Below are positions 36,763 to 47,347 of a stretch of DNA of 64,000 nucleotides, one piece after another. The notes under the pieces were generated by a model. That model was not told the origin of the DNA. It saw only the letters and a list, made by a program, of their open reading frames with translations, and ran no database searches. Position numbers and translations under genes: made by a program. Positions within the stretch are counted from its first letter, which is position 1. Each line of letters begins with the position of its first letter. Origin of the DNA: Phallus indusiatus (Eukaryota; Basidiomycota; Agaricomycetes; Phallales; Phallaceae); the NCBI GenBank assembly GCA_027605045.1, contig JAQFWX010000003.1, forward strand, positions 2,418,001-2,482,000, read 5' to 3'.

Positions 36763-37370
36763 CTATACGAATGAGCCTGATCCTTCTCCTCCAAAGTTAT
36801 CATTATCAGCTGAAGAAAGGCAGGTTTCAAAAGTTATTCAATAAGTTACAAAACTGAACTTACTCTTAAACTAGAAGGTCAAATAAGGGTGAGATGAGAT
36901 TGTTTATACAAGAGAAAACGTATACGTACAACTGCGGTGATCTTGTCCTCTGTATAGAATTCTAGGACAGTTCTTCCGATAGGCTCACCAAAAAGAAAAG
37001 GCGGGTATTGTGTTAGCCAGAACTTGTTCGTGGCATTTGGTGGAGTTCCGCGTATGAAAAAGGTACCCGGTGCATCCGCAACATCCTTTATCTTAGCTAG
37101 AACGTTCAGTCAGTACTAGTCCTAGGAAGAAAAAAAAAAGAACACTCAACTGCCTTTAAGTGGATGAAAGAGTGGATCACCTTTGAAATAAGGTATACCG
37201 TGAACCGAAATGAGGAGCTCTTTGAATTGTTCTGGGGTTTCGAAAATGAGGGTTAAATTCCCCTTGATGTCACGGATTTCTGCAAGGACCTCAGGGGGGA
37301 ACACTTTCTGAGCTTGTTCGTAGGAGTGGCTTTGAAGGTAGTGCAAGAGTGCTTCAACTCGGTCAGACAT
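36763..37370 (-). CDS. Orphan small protein, member 1 of a paralog pair
   Basis: Four exons. Start MSDRVEALLHYLQSHSYEQA is followed by KVFPPEVLAEIRD, LTLIFETPEQFKELL and IPYFKGDPLFHPL. The second exon gives DAPGTFFIRGTPP, KFWLTQYPPF and GRTVLEFYTEDKITAV. A 7-nt micro-exon (36864-36870, TTTAAGA) follows, then a last exon DNDNFGGEGSGSFV plus stop. About 145 residues, no signal peptide, no membrane segment. I recognise no family; the alternating pattern suggests a small mixed alpha/beta domain. The sister gene at 38988 shares every intron, including the micro-exon, so the gene model is strongly supported by comparison. Confidence 0.8.
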
Positions 37371-37414
37371 TTCTGAGTGTTTGTTTCTGGACAAAACGCA
37401 ACTTTGGAAGGCGG

Positions 37415-37422
37415 TATTTATA
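37415..37422 (-). promoter_or_regulatory. TATA box of orphan gene 1
   Basis: TATAAATA on the minus strand about 45 nt upstream of the start codon. The sister gene has one at a similar distance. Confidence 0.55.
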
Positions 37423-38930
37423 CACAGACAAACCGGCAATGTGAAAATGCACCTTATGGGACTCAAAGTCAGCCAGTGTGTGTGACGGTGGGATGAAATC
37501 GTCTAAAATAACCCATTATAGTTTAGAACCATTTCCAAAGCTAAAACTAAATTGATGTCGTAAAAGGTGTTCACAAAATTGAATTGAACTTCAAATTTCA
37601 CATAGCCGCAATTGACATTGGAATGCTTGTCACGTCGCAAAGACCCAGGTTCAAAATTTCCGAAATGACATTTGAAAGCTAAAGAAGATCGGTATTTTGA
37701 AATATCATCCGCAGCTACATTTATCTGAAAGGGATTTCGGAAACCCATTTTGAGCTCTGTCCCTTAAGAATCAAGATTATTGAACGTATCATCTGGAGAG
37801 TGCCTCCGATCAGGAGCAAGACTAAGGCGGGAAAGATACGGGAATCAGCGTGCGTGTGCTTTGTAAAATAGAGATAGAACTGAGGGAGAACCTAGTTGTT
37901 TATTGTAGAATTTTCTGGGCCAATGAAGTCGCTATGAGTAAAGCGGCACGCGCCATGTAACGTGACTCGAGGCGATGATGACAAATTGTTATTGGGAATT
38001 ATAGCGCGTCTCGGCACTTTCCATGTGTAACCTGTCTCGGAGCACTTCACACCGTACCTTCTTGAAATTCATCATTCATCTGTCTCGGATGTAGTAATCT
38101 CCGTGTTTGATTGAACTCACACTAGTAGCGATCTGTCAGGGTCTGGAATATTTCAAATTTCCGAGTCAGGAGTGCAGATTTCACATGTCTTTACAATTAC
38201 GATTGGTTCTTTATTTCAGCCCGTCACTTCAATTCGAATGGGAAACCAATCTCTTAAGTAATAGACTCGGAGAATTAGTATTCGACTACACCATTCACAC
38301 ATATGCAAGCTCGACCAACGGAGTGTATGGTTTGATGTGTATTTCTGGACGCTATCATGATTACCTTTCTCTAGGTACTACTAGTCCTGACTACTATCAT
38401 TAAGGTGCTACTGGTTAATGTGAATAAGACTGGACGAAAAGCCAGTGAAACAATTGTACCTCAATCGCCTTAGGACCTCGTAGAGTGCTATCAAATGAGT
38501 CTACATTATAAATATCTATTACTGCGATATCAGATACGTCGCAGTCAGATCAACCGTACCAAAATGTTATACATATGTATATTGCCAAACGCACAACAAT
38601 TGAGTGTAAACGTCAACGGTTTCCCAGTGCAAGAACTTCATTAATATCCACTAGCCTTCAATAACATTTCTAGGACCCAAAATCAAGGCTCTTTGGGCGG
38701 GACACACGTCTGTATGTCAATCGTGGCAGTGCTAAATTCGAAGCTCAATTCAATTTTCCGAAAACCGCGGACTTGAACCTAAAGCTCAGCCGAGTTTTTT
38801 ATTTTATTTTTTGACATCATTCAATAACGATCAAATAATGTTGGTTCACTCATCGCCTTTCCATATTGTACAGCTGACTTTTAAGTTCCGTATATGGAGT
38901 ACTACTTTCACATTACCCGGATTACCCGCA

Positions 38931-38936
38931 TATAAG
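38931..38936 (+). promoter_or_regulatory. TATA box of orphan gene 2
   Basis: TATAAG about 52 nt before the start codon at 38988. Confidence 0.5.
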
Positions 38937-38987
38937 TACCGGACTCAAAATAATCTAACTTTGTATCAATAACAAACACTCAAAGAG

Positions 38988-39619
38988 ATGTCCGAAAAAG
39001 CTAGAACTCTTTTACATTACCTTCACACTCATTCTTACGAACAAGCTAAGAAGGTGTTCCCCCCTGAGGTTCTCGCAGAAGTCCAAGATCAGGAGGGAAA
39101 GTTAACCCTCATTTTCGAAACCCCAGAAAAATTCAAAGAACTCATCATTTCCGTCAATGATGCACCATATTTTAAAGGCGATTCACCCTTTTACCCGCTT
39201 GAAAACAGTTGAGTGTCTTGCTATTTATCATTTGAACTTGACTCTGAAATCTTGGTTCTTCCCATAATCAAGCTCACATCCAAGCTCTCTCAAATGCAGA
39301 GGGTGTGTTTTACATTAGCGGTGAAATTCCACCAACTGGTGCTTCCAAATTCTGGTTAGCCCAGTACCCACCTCGTCGGGGTGAAACTGTCGGACGTACT
39401 GTCCTCGAATTCTACACAAGCGATAGGATCACGGCAATCGTACGTACTAGTTCCCATCGCGCGCATTTTACATATTCATTTTAACCTCTTCTTGTTGGAT
39501 TATTTCCTCAGTTCAAGAGTAAGTCGAGTCTCAAAAGTAAAAACATCAAATAATAATAAATTTTCCCCGTAGCTGATGTTGACAACTTTGGTGGAGAGGG
39601 TTCGGGTAACTTCTTGTAG
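38988..39619 (+). CDS. Orphan small protein, member 2 of a paralog pair
   Basis: Reads MSEKARTLLHYLHTHSYEQA, KVFPPEVLAEVQDQEG, LTLIFETPEKFKELI and APYFKGDSPFYPLEN. Exon 2 gives NAEGVFYISGEIPP, KFWLAQYPPRRG and GRTVLEFYTSDRITAI. The micro-exon TTCAAGA (39512-39518) follows, and the last exon TDVDNFGGEGSGNFL has its stop at 39617-39619. The coding match with member 1 is strong while the introns differ in sequence, so purifying selection is likely and both copies are probably expressed. Function unknown. The pair is divergently transcribed, about 1.6 kb apart. Confidence 0.8.
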
Positions 39620-40053
39620 TTTATAGACGGTCATAAATTGGGTCTCAGTACCATTCATGAGATCAAGAGGGCGATTCATGTATGCTATTTATCTTTGAGT
39701 GTATGGTTTTTTCTTGGGATTACGGCGAAAATTTAATGTCTTGAAGAGCGATTGATGATAAGCTTCTGAACTGGGCGCAGGAATTGTTTATGTAAATATA
39801 TGCGAAATTACGGGCCTACAACTGCTACAGGAATGATTGATGTAACTTTGGTCGCTTATCTTAGAATCTTTCCACGAGCATCCTTGCTGTTTAGTCCGTA
39901 TCTTATTAGTAACATAAGACTACGACCTATCTTTTTAAAATGCAGTTGGACATCTAAATCGCAAACAAGAATTTTTATAGACAAGTTAATAAATATGGAG
40001 GTGATATATGTACACTTATTTCGCTGGTCTTGTGAATTCTTTCCGATTACCCT
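39620..40053. other. Intergenic, nothing assigned
   Basis: Convergent 3' flanks of the orphan gene and the hydrolase. No further signal. Confidence 0.6.
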
Positions 40054-41439
40054 TTATGCCTGTTGCCTGTTGCCCGTTCGTTTAAGCAACCAATTTAGTC
40101 CTTCAATAAAATCAACCTTCTGCTTTGCTGCAGCCTTCAACGTTGGGCAGACTATATGAAACCCATGGGGAAGACCCGGATATCTGCGAGAGGTTGGATT
40201 AGAAATGAACTAGTACTCGGTTCAAAAAAAACGTCAAACGCACGTGTCAACCTTAGTTGGAACGCCTGCTTCTCTGAGCAATCTTTCATAAAGGATTGCT
40301 TCATCTCGGAGAGGATCAAGCCCACATATCTGAATATACGCAGGGGCCAAGCCTTGAAATGATTCTGCGAGTAAAGGTGATACGTCCGGGTGTGAAGCAT
40401 TGTCTTCGCCGTGGTAGGATTCTAATGCGCTTTTCCATAACGGAATACAAAAAGAGAGTAGTGATCACGTTCTTACTAGCAAAAGTGAGCATTAGGTCTT
40501 TGGTTAAAATGTGTTTATCGGGATCATTGTCCATCGAGAGAAGTTCATTTTTGAATCTGGTTTTGTTTTAAGAGTTATTGATGCGTTGTGAGGTCATGCT
40601 CGCTTCGCAAACTTACTTCTCTGGGTATGCATAAAATGATATGACGGTTGGTATCACTAACAATTGCCCGATTACTATATTTTTGAGTTGTTGATCTCTC
40701 AAAGCTCGATGAGCGAGTACGGCTGCAATGTTGCCTCCCGCAGATGCGCCACCTACAATAACACCTCTGTCTATGTCCACAGATAATTCGAACGTATTAC
40801 TAAGAGCCTATGTAGAAATTTAGACGTGCGATTCAACGTTGATGTAGAAAAATGTCAGAATTTACCCATTTAAGGATGGCTAAGCTGTCGTCAATTGCCG
40901 CCGGGAAAGGGTTTTCTGGCGCTTTACGATAGTCCCCGCATACGCATGTGATTCTGGAGTCGATGGCTGTATTGCACAGCAATTGTTCCCCTTGCTCGAT
41001 AGTGCCTAGAACCCAACCTGTTCTTATAGTTTAGACTGTTTTTAAGTGAAATATTATGACTATATTCCATACCTCCACCATACATCCAAACCATCAACGG
41101 AAAATCTTGAAATTCATCGTCCTTTTTACATGGAATATAAGCTTTTACACGAATTTCTCCATTTTTTACTGGAATATTTGTCTCGATAATCTTTAAAATA
41201 TTTGAATCTACGAATGACGGGTCGGGTTAGTATCCACCAACGAACTGGGTATACAATTGCGACTTGCCAACATGCACGGGATTCTGGTTTATGACTGAAC
41301 CGTAAGCTGCCTCTATTTCCTCGCGATAAGTTTGGATGGAGGTAATGGGTTTGGCTTGAGGAAGGCGAGCTGAAAATTCAGCCCACTCTGGATCTGGAAT
41401 CGTGTCTAAGCCTCTGAGTAATACGTCGTCTTGTCCCAT
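40054..41439 (-). CDS. Alpha/beta hydrolase (HSL / arylacetamide-deacetylase type), possibly broken
   Basis: Starts MGQDDVLLRGLDTIPDPEWAE. After QSQLYTQF-like sequence comes NILKIIETNIPVKNGEIRV, then an oxyanion-hole motif MYGGGW (HGGG variant). The nucleophile elbow is GASAGGN, the catalytic Asp lies in CGLDPLRDEA and the His in YPGLPHGFH. The C-terminus is KQKVDFIEGLNWLLKR with a stop at 40054-40056. An in-frame TAA occurs after FVGGY near 41228. The only phase-correct way to splice it out is a 30-nt intron (gtggat...cgtag), shorter than any other here. So it is either a nonsense allele or an unusual intron. A relative lies at 63465-64000. Cytosolic esterase or lipase role inferred. Confidence 0.75.
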
Positions 41440-42357
41440 AGTGCACTCAATGAATAAAGGCTTGATGGTGATGATAATGGCTACACGTACAGACTTAAAT
41501 ATATATACGTTTCGTTGAAATGCAATTCCATCTCAAGGAACTCGGAATCTTTTGGAACGTGTAATCATAAGGATGATGCCGTACCATGACGTTTCCAATA
41601 TACCAGTCAATAGGCTGCCTATGAGTTGTTAGCCTATCAAGCCATTGACTAAATGATACCGGCTCCCACCTATAATAGTTTTACGCCGAGGCTGAGGCTT
41701 TTGGGAAGCCAATCAAGTTCAGATGATTCAAATATCATTACACGATTGGTGCACCGGGCATCATTTAGAGTATGGGGATTGGGGAATCGAGTATGTAGAC
41801 GAATGAAAATCATCCGGAAATTGGTATACAAGGATGGTTAATTTTTGAGGGAAACGAATTTGAAATTTGTTAGCAACAAGCATTATATGTAGCTCATTGA
41901 CACCCTCCAGCGCTTGTACATAACTAAAGTGCCTTCATTAAGCGACGCAGCGTTTTACTCCTTTTGAGTGTTTCCAATTTATTTCCAATAAGAAAAATAA
42001 GACCCGTCGCGCCATACAGTCTACAGAGGTGAAATTATTGTACGCCTAGACTAATTTTCCATAAACGTACGGTCAACACCACAGCGAACACATCCAACCG
42101 TACGCCTGCGGTATAGATAAAAGGTGATTTTAACTCTCTGGGATCGTGCGCACTGCGTAACCACTGCGTACTAGACACAAGCTAGTAGCTACCGCCGTGC
42201 AGCGTGGGCGACGACTTGGCGACGACGGTCGTAGCAAATGCTTAGTAATGGGTGACGTGACGTGACTGTCACACTTTGTCTTGGGTATCGGAAATTTGGA
42301 ATTTGGACCACCGCAGCGGCCAGCCCCAACGCAGCCCGTGGAGTTCTAACTGACAGA
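41440..42357. other. Intergenic, nothing assigned
   Basis: Includes an AT-rich TATA-like tract (tatatata, near 41500) upstream of the hydrolase on the minus strand. It ends at the transposon target duplication gacaga (42352-42357). Confidence 0.6.
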
Positions 42358-42478
42358 TACGGCGGCCCAAACGCGCCAGGTCAAAATTTCAATGATTTTT
42401 TATTTTTGATTTTGTGATCGGTTATTTGCGATGCCCGGAAGTGCCCGGGTCTACGTTTAGCGTTGTAGACTTAGCAGT
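42358..42478 (+). repeat. Left terminal inverted repeat
   Basis: Pairs with 49003-49124 in reverse. It contains a cccggaagtgcccggg semi-palindrome near its inner third. Confidence 0.9.
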
Positions 42479-42681
42479 TTGAATAAAAAAATAAATGTTG
42501 GTTCAGTTGGATTGTCAATATTTGAGAGCAGTTGGACTTATAGGTGACGATTTTACCTTATGTGAAAAGGGAAATTTATATCTAATGTGAAAAGTCGATT
42601 CTTGGATTCACTATTTTTTAGAGCCGGAAAATCTATAGCTGGATATGTAAAAATATGAACGTCTGTTATTATAAGATCTTG

Positions 42682-42776
42682 TGGTTTAGTGGGATGCATG
42701 GAGTGGTGTTTGTCATGTGTGGTGATTTTTGTCAGACCCCTGGTTCGAATCTTGTTCATGTGTGACAAACTTTTTG
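42682..42776 (+). other. tRNA-like Pol III promoter boxes (SINE-like relic)
   Basis: TGGTTTAGTGG (42682-42692) fits a tRNA A box, and GGTTCGAATC (42742-42751) fits a B box, 60 nt apart, with a T-run ending near 42775. I could not fold a cloverleaf or acceptor stem, so it is not a functional tRNA. A tRNA-derived SINE head is one reading. Confidence 0.35.
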
Positions 42777-43064
42777 TCCGCAAATGGGCGCGCACCTCTA
42801 CTTTTTAGGCATAGAGAAATCATATTGCATGTATGTAATTCTATTCTATGAACTTCCTTTATTTAGGAACAAGATCGGCAAATTTAAAAGCAGCACAAAT
42901 TTTGGAACACTGATGTTTCTTCACCCAAAATAATATACCCGCTGCTTGAAATTATGTGGGAAATATCTAACAGTTGGAGCCATACTTTCTTCATCTTCAC
43001 GTGAAATCTCACGCTGACTGTAATAGTATAATTAATATACAGCCTTAAGAAATAAATAATTCAC

Positions 43065-46000
43065 TCACTCGTGTGTTATTGCTGCAATAATTCTTGCGCA
43101 GTCAGCGCTTGTTCTAATATCTAGACGACTTGAGTTTAAGTTGATGTGCAATAAAAACCAGCGACTCACAAGCCCATGATGTATGAACAAGTTGATTATT
43201 ATGTGTTTCATGCACAAAATGAGAGAAGGCTTCGAGCGTCTCGTTGATTTGTATATTTTCTGGCTCTTTACCAAAATCTGCATAAAAGACTTGCGAAAAA
43301 GCTGATACTGGAGCACAGAGCCATTCCATAGTCTGTCCAGTTTCAGAGGTTTTAATCCGGACCAGTCTATAATCAAAGTTAAGGCCTATACAAGTTCAGT
43401 ACTAGCCGTTGCAAGGAATTAACAACTTACTCGCAATATCAATATTTTTAGACTCGGCGGCTGTTTTAAACTCATTGTATAATGAGTGTAAAGTATCAAA
43501 ACGACCGAGTTCGAATATTATTGATGTACCCTCCGGAGATAATGCAATATGCGACGTATATGCATCCCCGGCACCATTCTCCAATAATTTTGCCTAGTAA
43601 AGTAAACATTTAGCGAAAGAAATATATGAAGAAACCCTCTTACTTTCCAAAATTTCGAACGGTTCATGTTGTACAGTTCTCCTTCGTCAATGGATATCTC
43701 AAGACTCCCAGTTACTTCTTCCCCCCTTTTAGGAATTATTTCGCCTTCAACAGGTTGACCCTCGTCATCGGTTCGCTGCCCCCACATTGTAATCTCACAT
43801 TGGTAAGACTCTATTTCAGATTGTTTGCCAGCATCTCCATCATCTGACGAGTCGCCTTCCGAAGATATGACTGTTCCCCGACGAAGTCTCTTGCTAGATA
43901 AGGAAGTGACGGTGGAAGGAGGATGATCAATGTTGGTGCTGGCTTTACTAGCACGAGTAGACGTGAACGATTCTCTCAAACGCTTGCTACTTCGTTTGGT
44001 GCTGAGATCGACAAGTTCCAGGCTTCTGCAGAGGGAATTACACTTATGCTGCATCTTAAATTCCTCAATTCCCTTCTTGCCATGATCTCCAAGACCGGAT
44101 TTCCCCTCAACGCTGCGTTTTTGATTAAATTTGATGAGAGATGAAGTAAAATAAGATAACATACGTATGCATCATTAAATCAAACAACGTCAATAAATCT
44201 GACATACGAAAACCATCGCGAAATTGAGGTGCCAAGATACCTGTGATACAAGAGTGTTCAAATGTGCGGTGAATATATGCGTCTAAAATTGCTATACCTT
44301 GTATGTCTGTTAATACTAAACGTTCCTCTGTATGCACCAATGAAAAATGCGCAAACGCATCCATAGTTCTGCCTGGGATTGAATCATTATGTCCTGCCAC
44401 CGTTGTGCCAGAGAATTTGACGACGTCTTGCACAGTTAACATTGGCGCCATCAAATATGACCATCCAGATTGTGCACCCTCCTTCACTATAGCGATCCAA
44501 CTTTCAGAGAAAGTAAAATCTTAAACTGATTTAGTGAGTCGCATATTTGTAGCTATATGATACGTACTCTCAACAGGAATTTCGCGTCGTTTCGCATACT
44601 GCAGGAACTTCTTGCCAAGATCAGTAGCAATAACGTGCCGTGAAAGTTCATTCTCAAGCTGACGCTTATTCTCTCCTATAGAAACTTCCTTTTTTTCCGA
44701 GGTCATAAAAGCATTTTGCTGCAAATATTTTGTCCCCAAGCGTAGCCTGGTATTTATTTAACAAACATGGGCAAAGACAAAAAATTATCTGACTTACGCG
44801 ATACATTTCCTTAGTGGCCCCTGAACCTTCACTTTCCACGCCAATGTGAAGTGTTAAGGTTGTTGGTGCGATAATGGCACCCATCTTGTTATCAGATCCC
44901 AAGACTATATCCAGCCGCTCAACTACTATTCTGTCCGAATGCACCGGTTGGGTGACATAAACTGTAGTGGTATATTTCGAGGAAAGATCTAATAATTAAA
45001 GGTCAGTGGAATAGTGTTACGAGAACGAAAGTCTTAAATACCATTGAACTGTGTGATATCAGACTCAGTTGATCTTCCACCACGACTTGTCCTCTGTCCC
45101 CGAACAATTTCTTTAGCTTCTTTACGTCGTTCCTGTAATTCAATGCTTTGCTCATGAGAATATGTAACTACTGCACCGCAATGCAATGTCGGGTGACTCT
45201 TTCTAAACTCAAATCGTGTAGAGAATCTATCTCTATTAACAGGCTCCATAATATTAGACCAAAGTCTCCCCAAAGATCCCGTCGTCCATCCATCGGGGTA
45301 GGATGTAAAAGTGGCACCCTTCACATTGCAAACTATTATTTTATCCCTGTGGTATATAAGTAAATTACGAAAACGACGACCTTTGTAGTAACTCACTCAT
45401 CAATATTAATGTTATGACGACTTTGTAATTCACGCTTGGCAAGCCCAGCAAGCGTCGCAACAATTTCCTTCCAAGGTTTGTCTGTAGAATAGGGGATTGG
45501 GCAGGTGACGACGATTAGCGTTTCAGCTTTGTTTACTAAATGAACTCGAATGCGATCGAGCTAAGAAGAGATAAGTACTTGATATATATAAGATAGAAGT
45601 TGAAAACTCACCGCCACAGTCATCTGGGATGGTCTTTTAGGATTGGAATGGGTCAACGTCGATGCTGACAGCCTTTCCGGTGGCTTTTGCTGTCCTGCAA
45701 GTTTCGCAGCAGACTGGGATGCACGCGGGGGATATGCGTTGTGTGCAGCTGAGATAATTTCTTGGGAACGTTGTTTCTCCTATTAAACGGTCAGTGCAAT
45801 CGATGTCAATGATTATAAACCCACCTCTGGATCGACATAGGCGTCAGGACTAATTAAATCTATGAAGCGTTGAGAGTCTGGTAGATCTTCACGTGGATTC
45901 GCGGGTTCTTTCATAACGTTCTCAACATGTTGTATTAACCCCGCTGCTGAGAAATAAAATATCATGAGTGTTCATCAAAAATCATATTATAAACTGATAT

Positions 46001-46323
46001 ACCGGAGCGAGACTGACTTGAGGCCACCGGGTCGCGACGTGCTACGCTGCTAGCTGTAGATTCCACCACTAGTCAAAATTTTCAGCGCATAAAATATTTG
46101 AAGCTTACAAGAACATACCATAACCTTTCTGAATACAATGGCCACAATGGGCAGTGTTCAGACGCGGAAACAACCTGCCACATTGTCTGCATTGGTTTCC
46201 TTGGCCCTTTCCACCAGCATCGAGGTCTTTGCATATGCCGCAAATGTCCCCGAAAAGGTGAGGAAAAGAAGTCCCGCAGGATGGGCAGACTGTGCTGGTA
46301 GGTGTTAAAGATGGAGCGGACAT
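43065..46323 (-). CDS. Alpha-kinase with zinc-ribbon-like N-terminus, transposon-borne
   Basis: Multi-exon minus-strand gene. The N-terminal ~75 residues hold four CxxC knuckles (CPSCGT, CGICKD, CRQCGR, CGHCIQ), enough for two zinc sites. A linker and a domain around WTTGSLGRLWSNI follow. The alpha-kinase domain then shows REIPVES, SGWSYLMAPML, DAFAHFSLVHTEERLVLTDIQ, ILAPQFRDGF, LFDLMMHT, SGLGDHGKKGIEEF and the zinc-binding HKCNSLCRSLEL, which closes the fold. About 110 Ser-rich residues lead to a second alpha-kinase-like segment (FDYRLVRIKTSETGQTMEWL, FADFG-like, EAFSHFVHETHNNQLVH) that stops early, lacking the DIQG and HxCNxxC parts. Start ATG at 46321-46323, stop at 43065-43067. Predicted atypical Ser/Thr kinase; target unknown. 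Confidence 0.8.
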
Positions 46324-47347
46324 TTAGAGACGATTTATTTCTGAATTTTTGCCTATTTTAACGTCGCATTTATATACAATTTTGAAAGCAGTTTGCGCAT
46401 TTGAACTTGGCAGAATTTGAGCGCAAAACTTTGGGACTCCAAGTAACAGCTGAACGCTAGGTATTAGGTAAAAAACTTCACGGGTTGAATTTTCTTTCAG
46501 GCTGACGGGAATTCTCCCTGAAGCCTATCTAGGGTAAACTATCAGCATAATAATAATACTGAACACGAGCATTTGCAGAGTGTATCAACGTTGTTGCAAT
46601 GTAGGGTCGAATTTCGTCTGTTGGTTTCTCTCAATGCAAGGTATGTCACCGGACCGGTATTATCTTCATAATGCATACATGAGCCTGCACAAAACGTATG
46701 AAACTTCCAGTAGATTGGTTTTAGTCTTGCGCGTGGACTTTTATCACCGGAAATAATATTTCCTTTATTGGAAGAAATTGTTCCCGGAACTGCTAGCACA
46801 CTGAAAACACTTTACACGAGCCTTTGCAAACGTACTACGGAAGTTCGATTAATTATTCATAACTTACGTGTCAGACTCATCTATTTCTCGCTTCATATTA
46901 TTTGACCCTGTTTCGGACCGGAATTCCCTGAGGAAATTCGTGGGATGGCATGACACTTGAAACACGAGCCAATGAAGAAATGAGCGGAACTTACAATAAT
47001 TAGGTCAAACTCCACGCGTCGACTTTATCACTATTGTTTTCTTACTTATCTCCAGGGTTCGGACCGAAATTCTCTGCTAAAAAAAATTCAGGTTCCCACC
47101 ATGATGTACGTACTATGATTTTGAACACGAGCTATGCAGGGGTTGTTAGTTGAACTCATGTACCAACGCTCTGCCTCGTGCTCAAGCGCGTTTTCCGGTA
47201 TCCCCGTGCCTGATTATTTCTCCGATTTTTATCACCCTTTTTTAAACCTTTACACTCATATTTCCCGAATTTTTAGACCGAAGTCATCACTGGCGCAGTG
47301 GTTTGCGACATTCATTCATTTGGTGACCTGCTCATTATCTTTCTCTC
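46324..47347. promoter_or_regulatory. Shared divergent promoter region inside the transposon
   Basis: Non-coding spacer between the two element genes. It holds degenerate repeats: a word like aacacgagc recurs near 46560, 46815, 46965 and 47125, and cgcgtggactttta / cgcgtcgacttta recur with a following ggac/gaccggaatt word. This suggests an old tandem array with a period of roughly 150-300 bp. Confidence 0.45.

Larger units (their letters stand above)
37371..38987. other. Divergent region between the orphan paralogs
   Basis: Holds both promoters. A minus-strand ATG frame of 81 codons at 37503-37748 (MGFRNPFQINVAADDISKY onward) is open but unrecognised. Nothing else is supported. Confidence 0.45.

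Noticed and set aside
37503..37748. 81-codon minus-strand ATG frame as a gene
   Set aside because: Open and starts with ATG, but no family, no splice support and no paralog. Kept only as a note in the intergenic entry.
42682..42776. A functional tRNA gene
   Set aside because: A- and B-box-like words are present, but acceptor and T stems do not pair.
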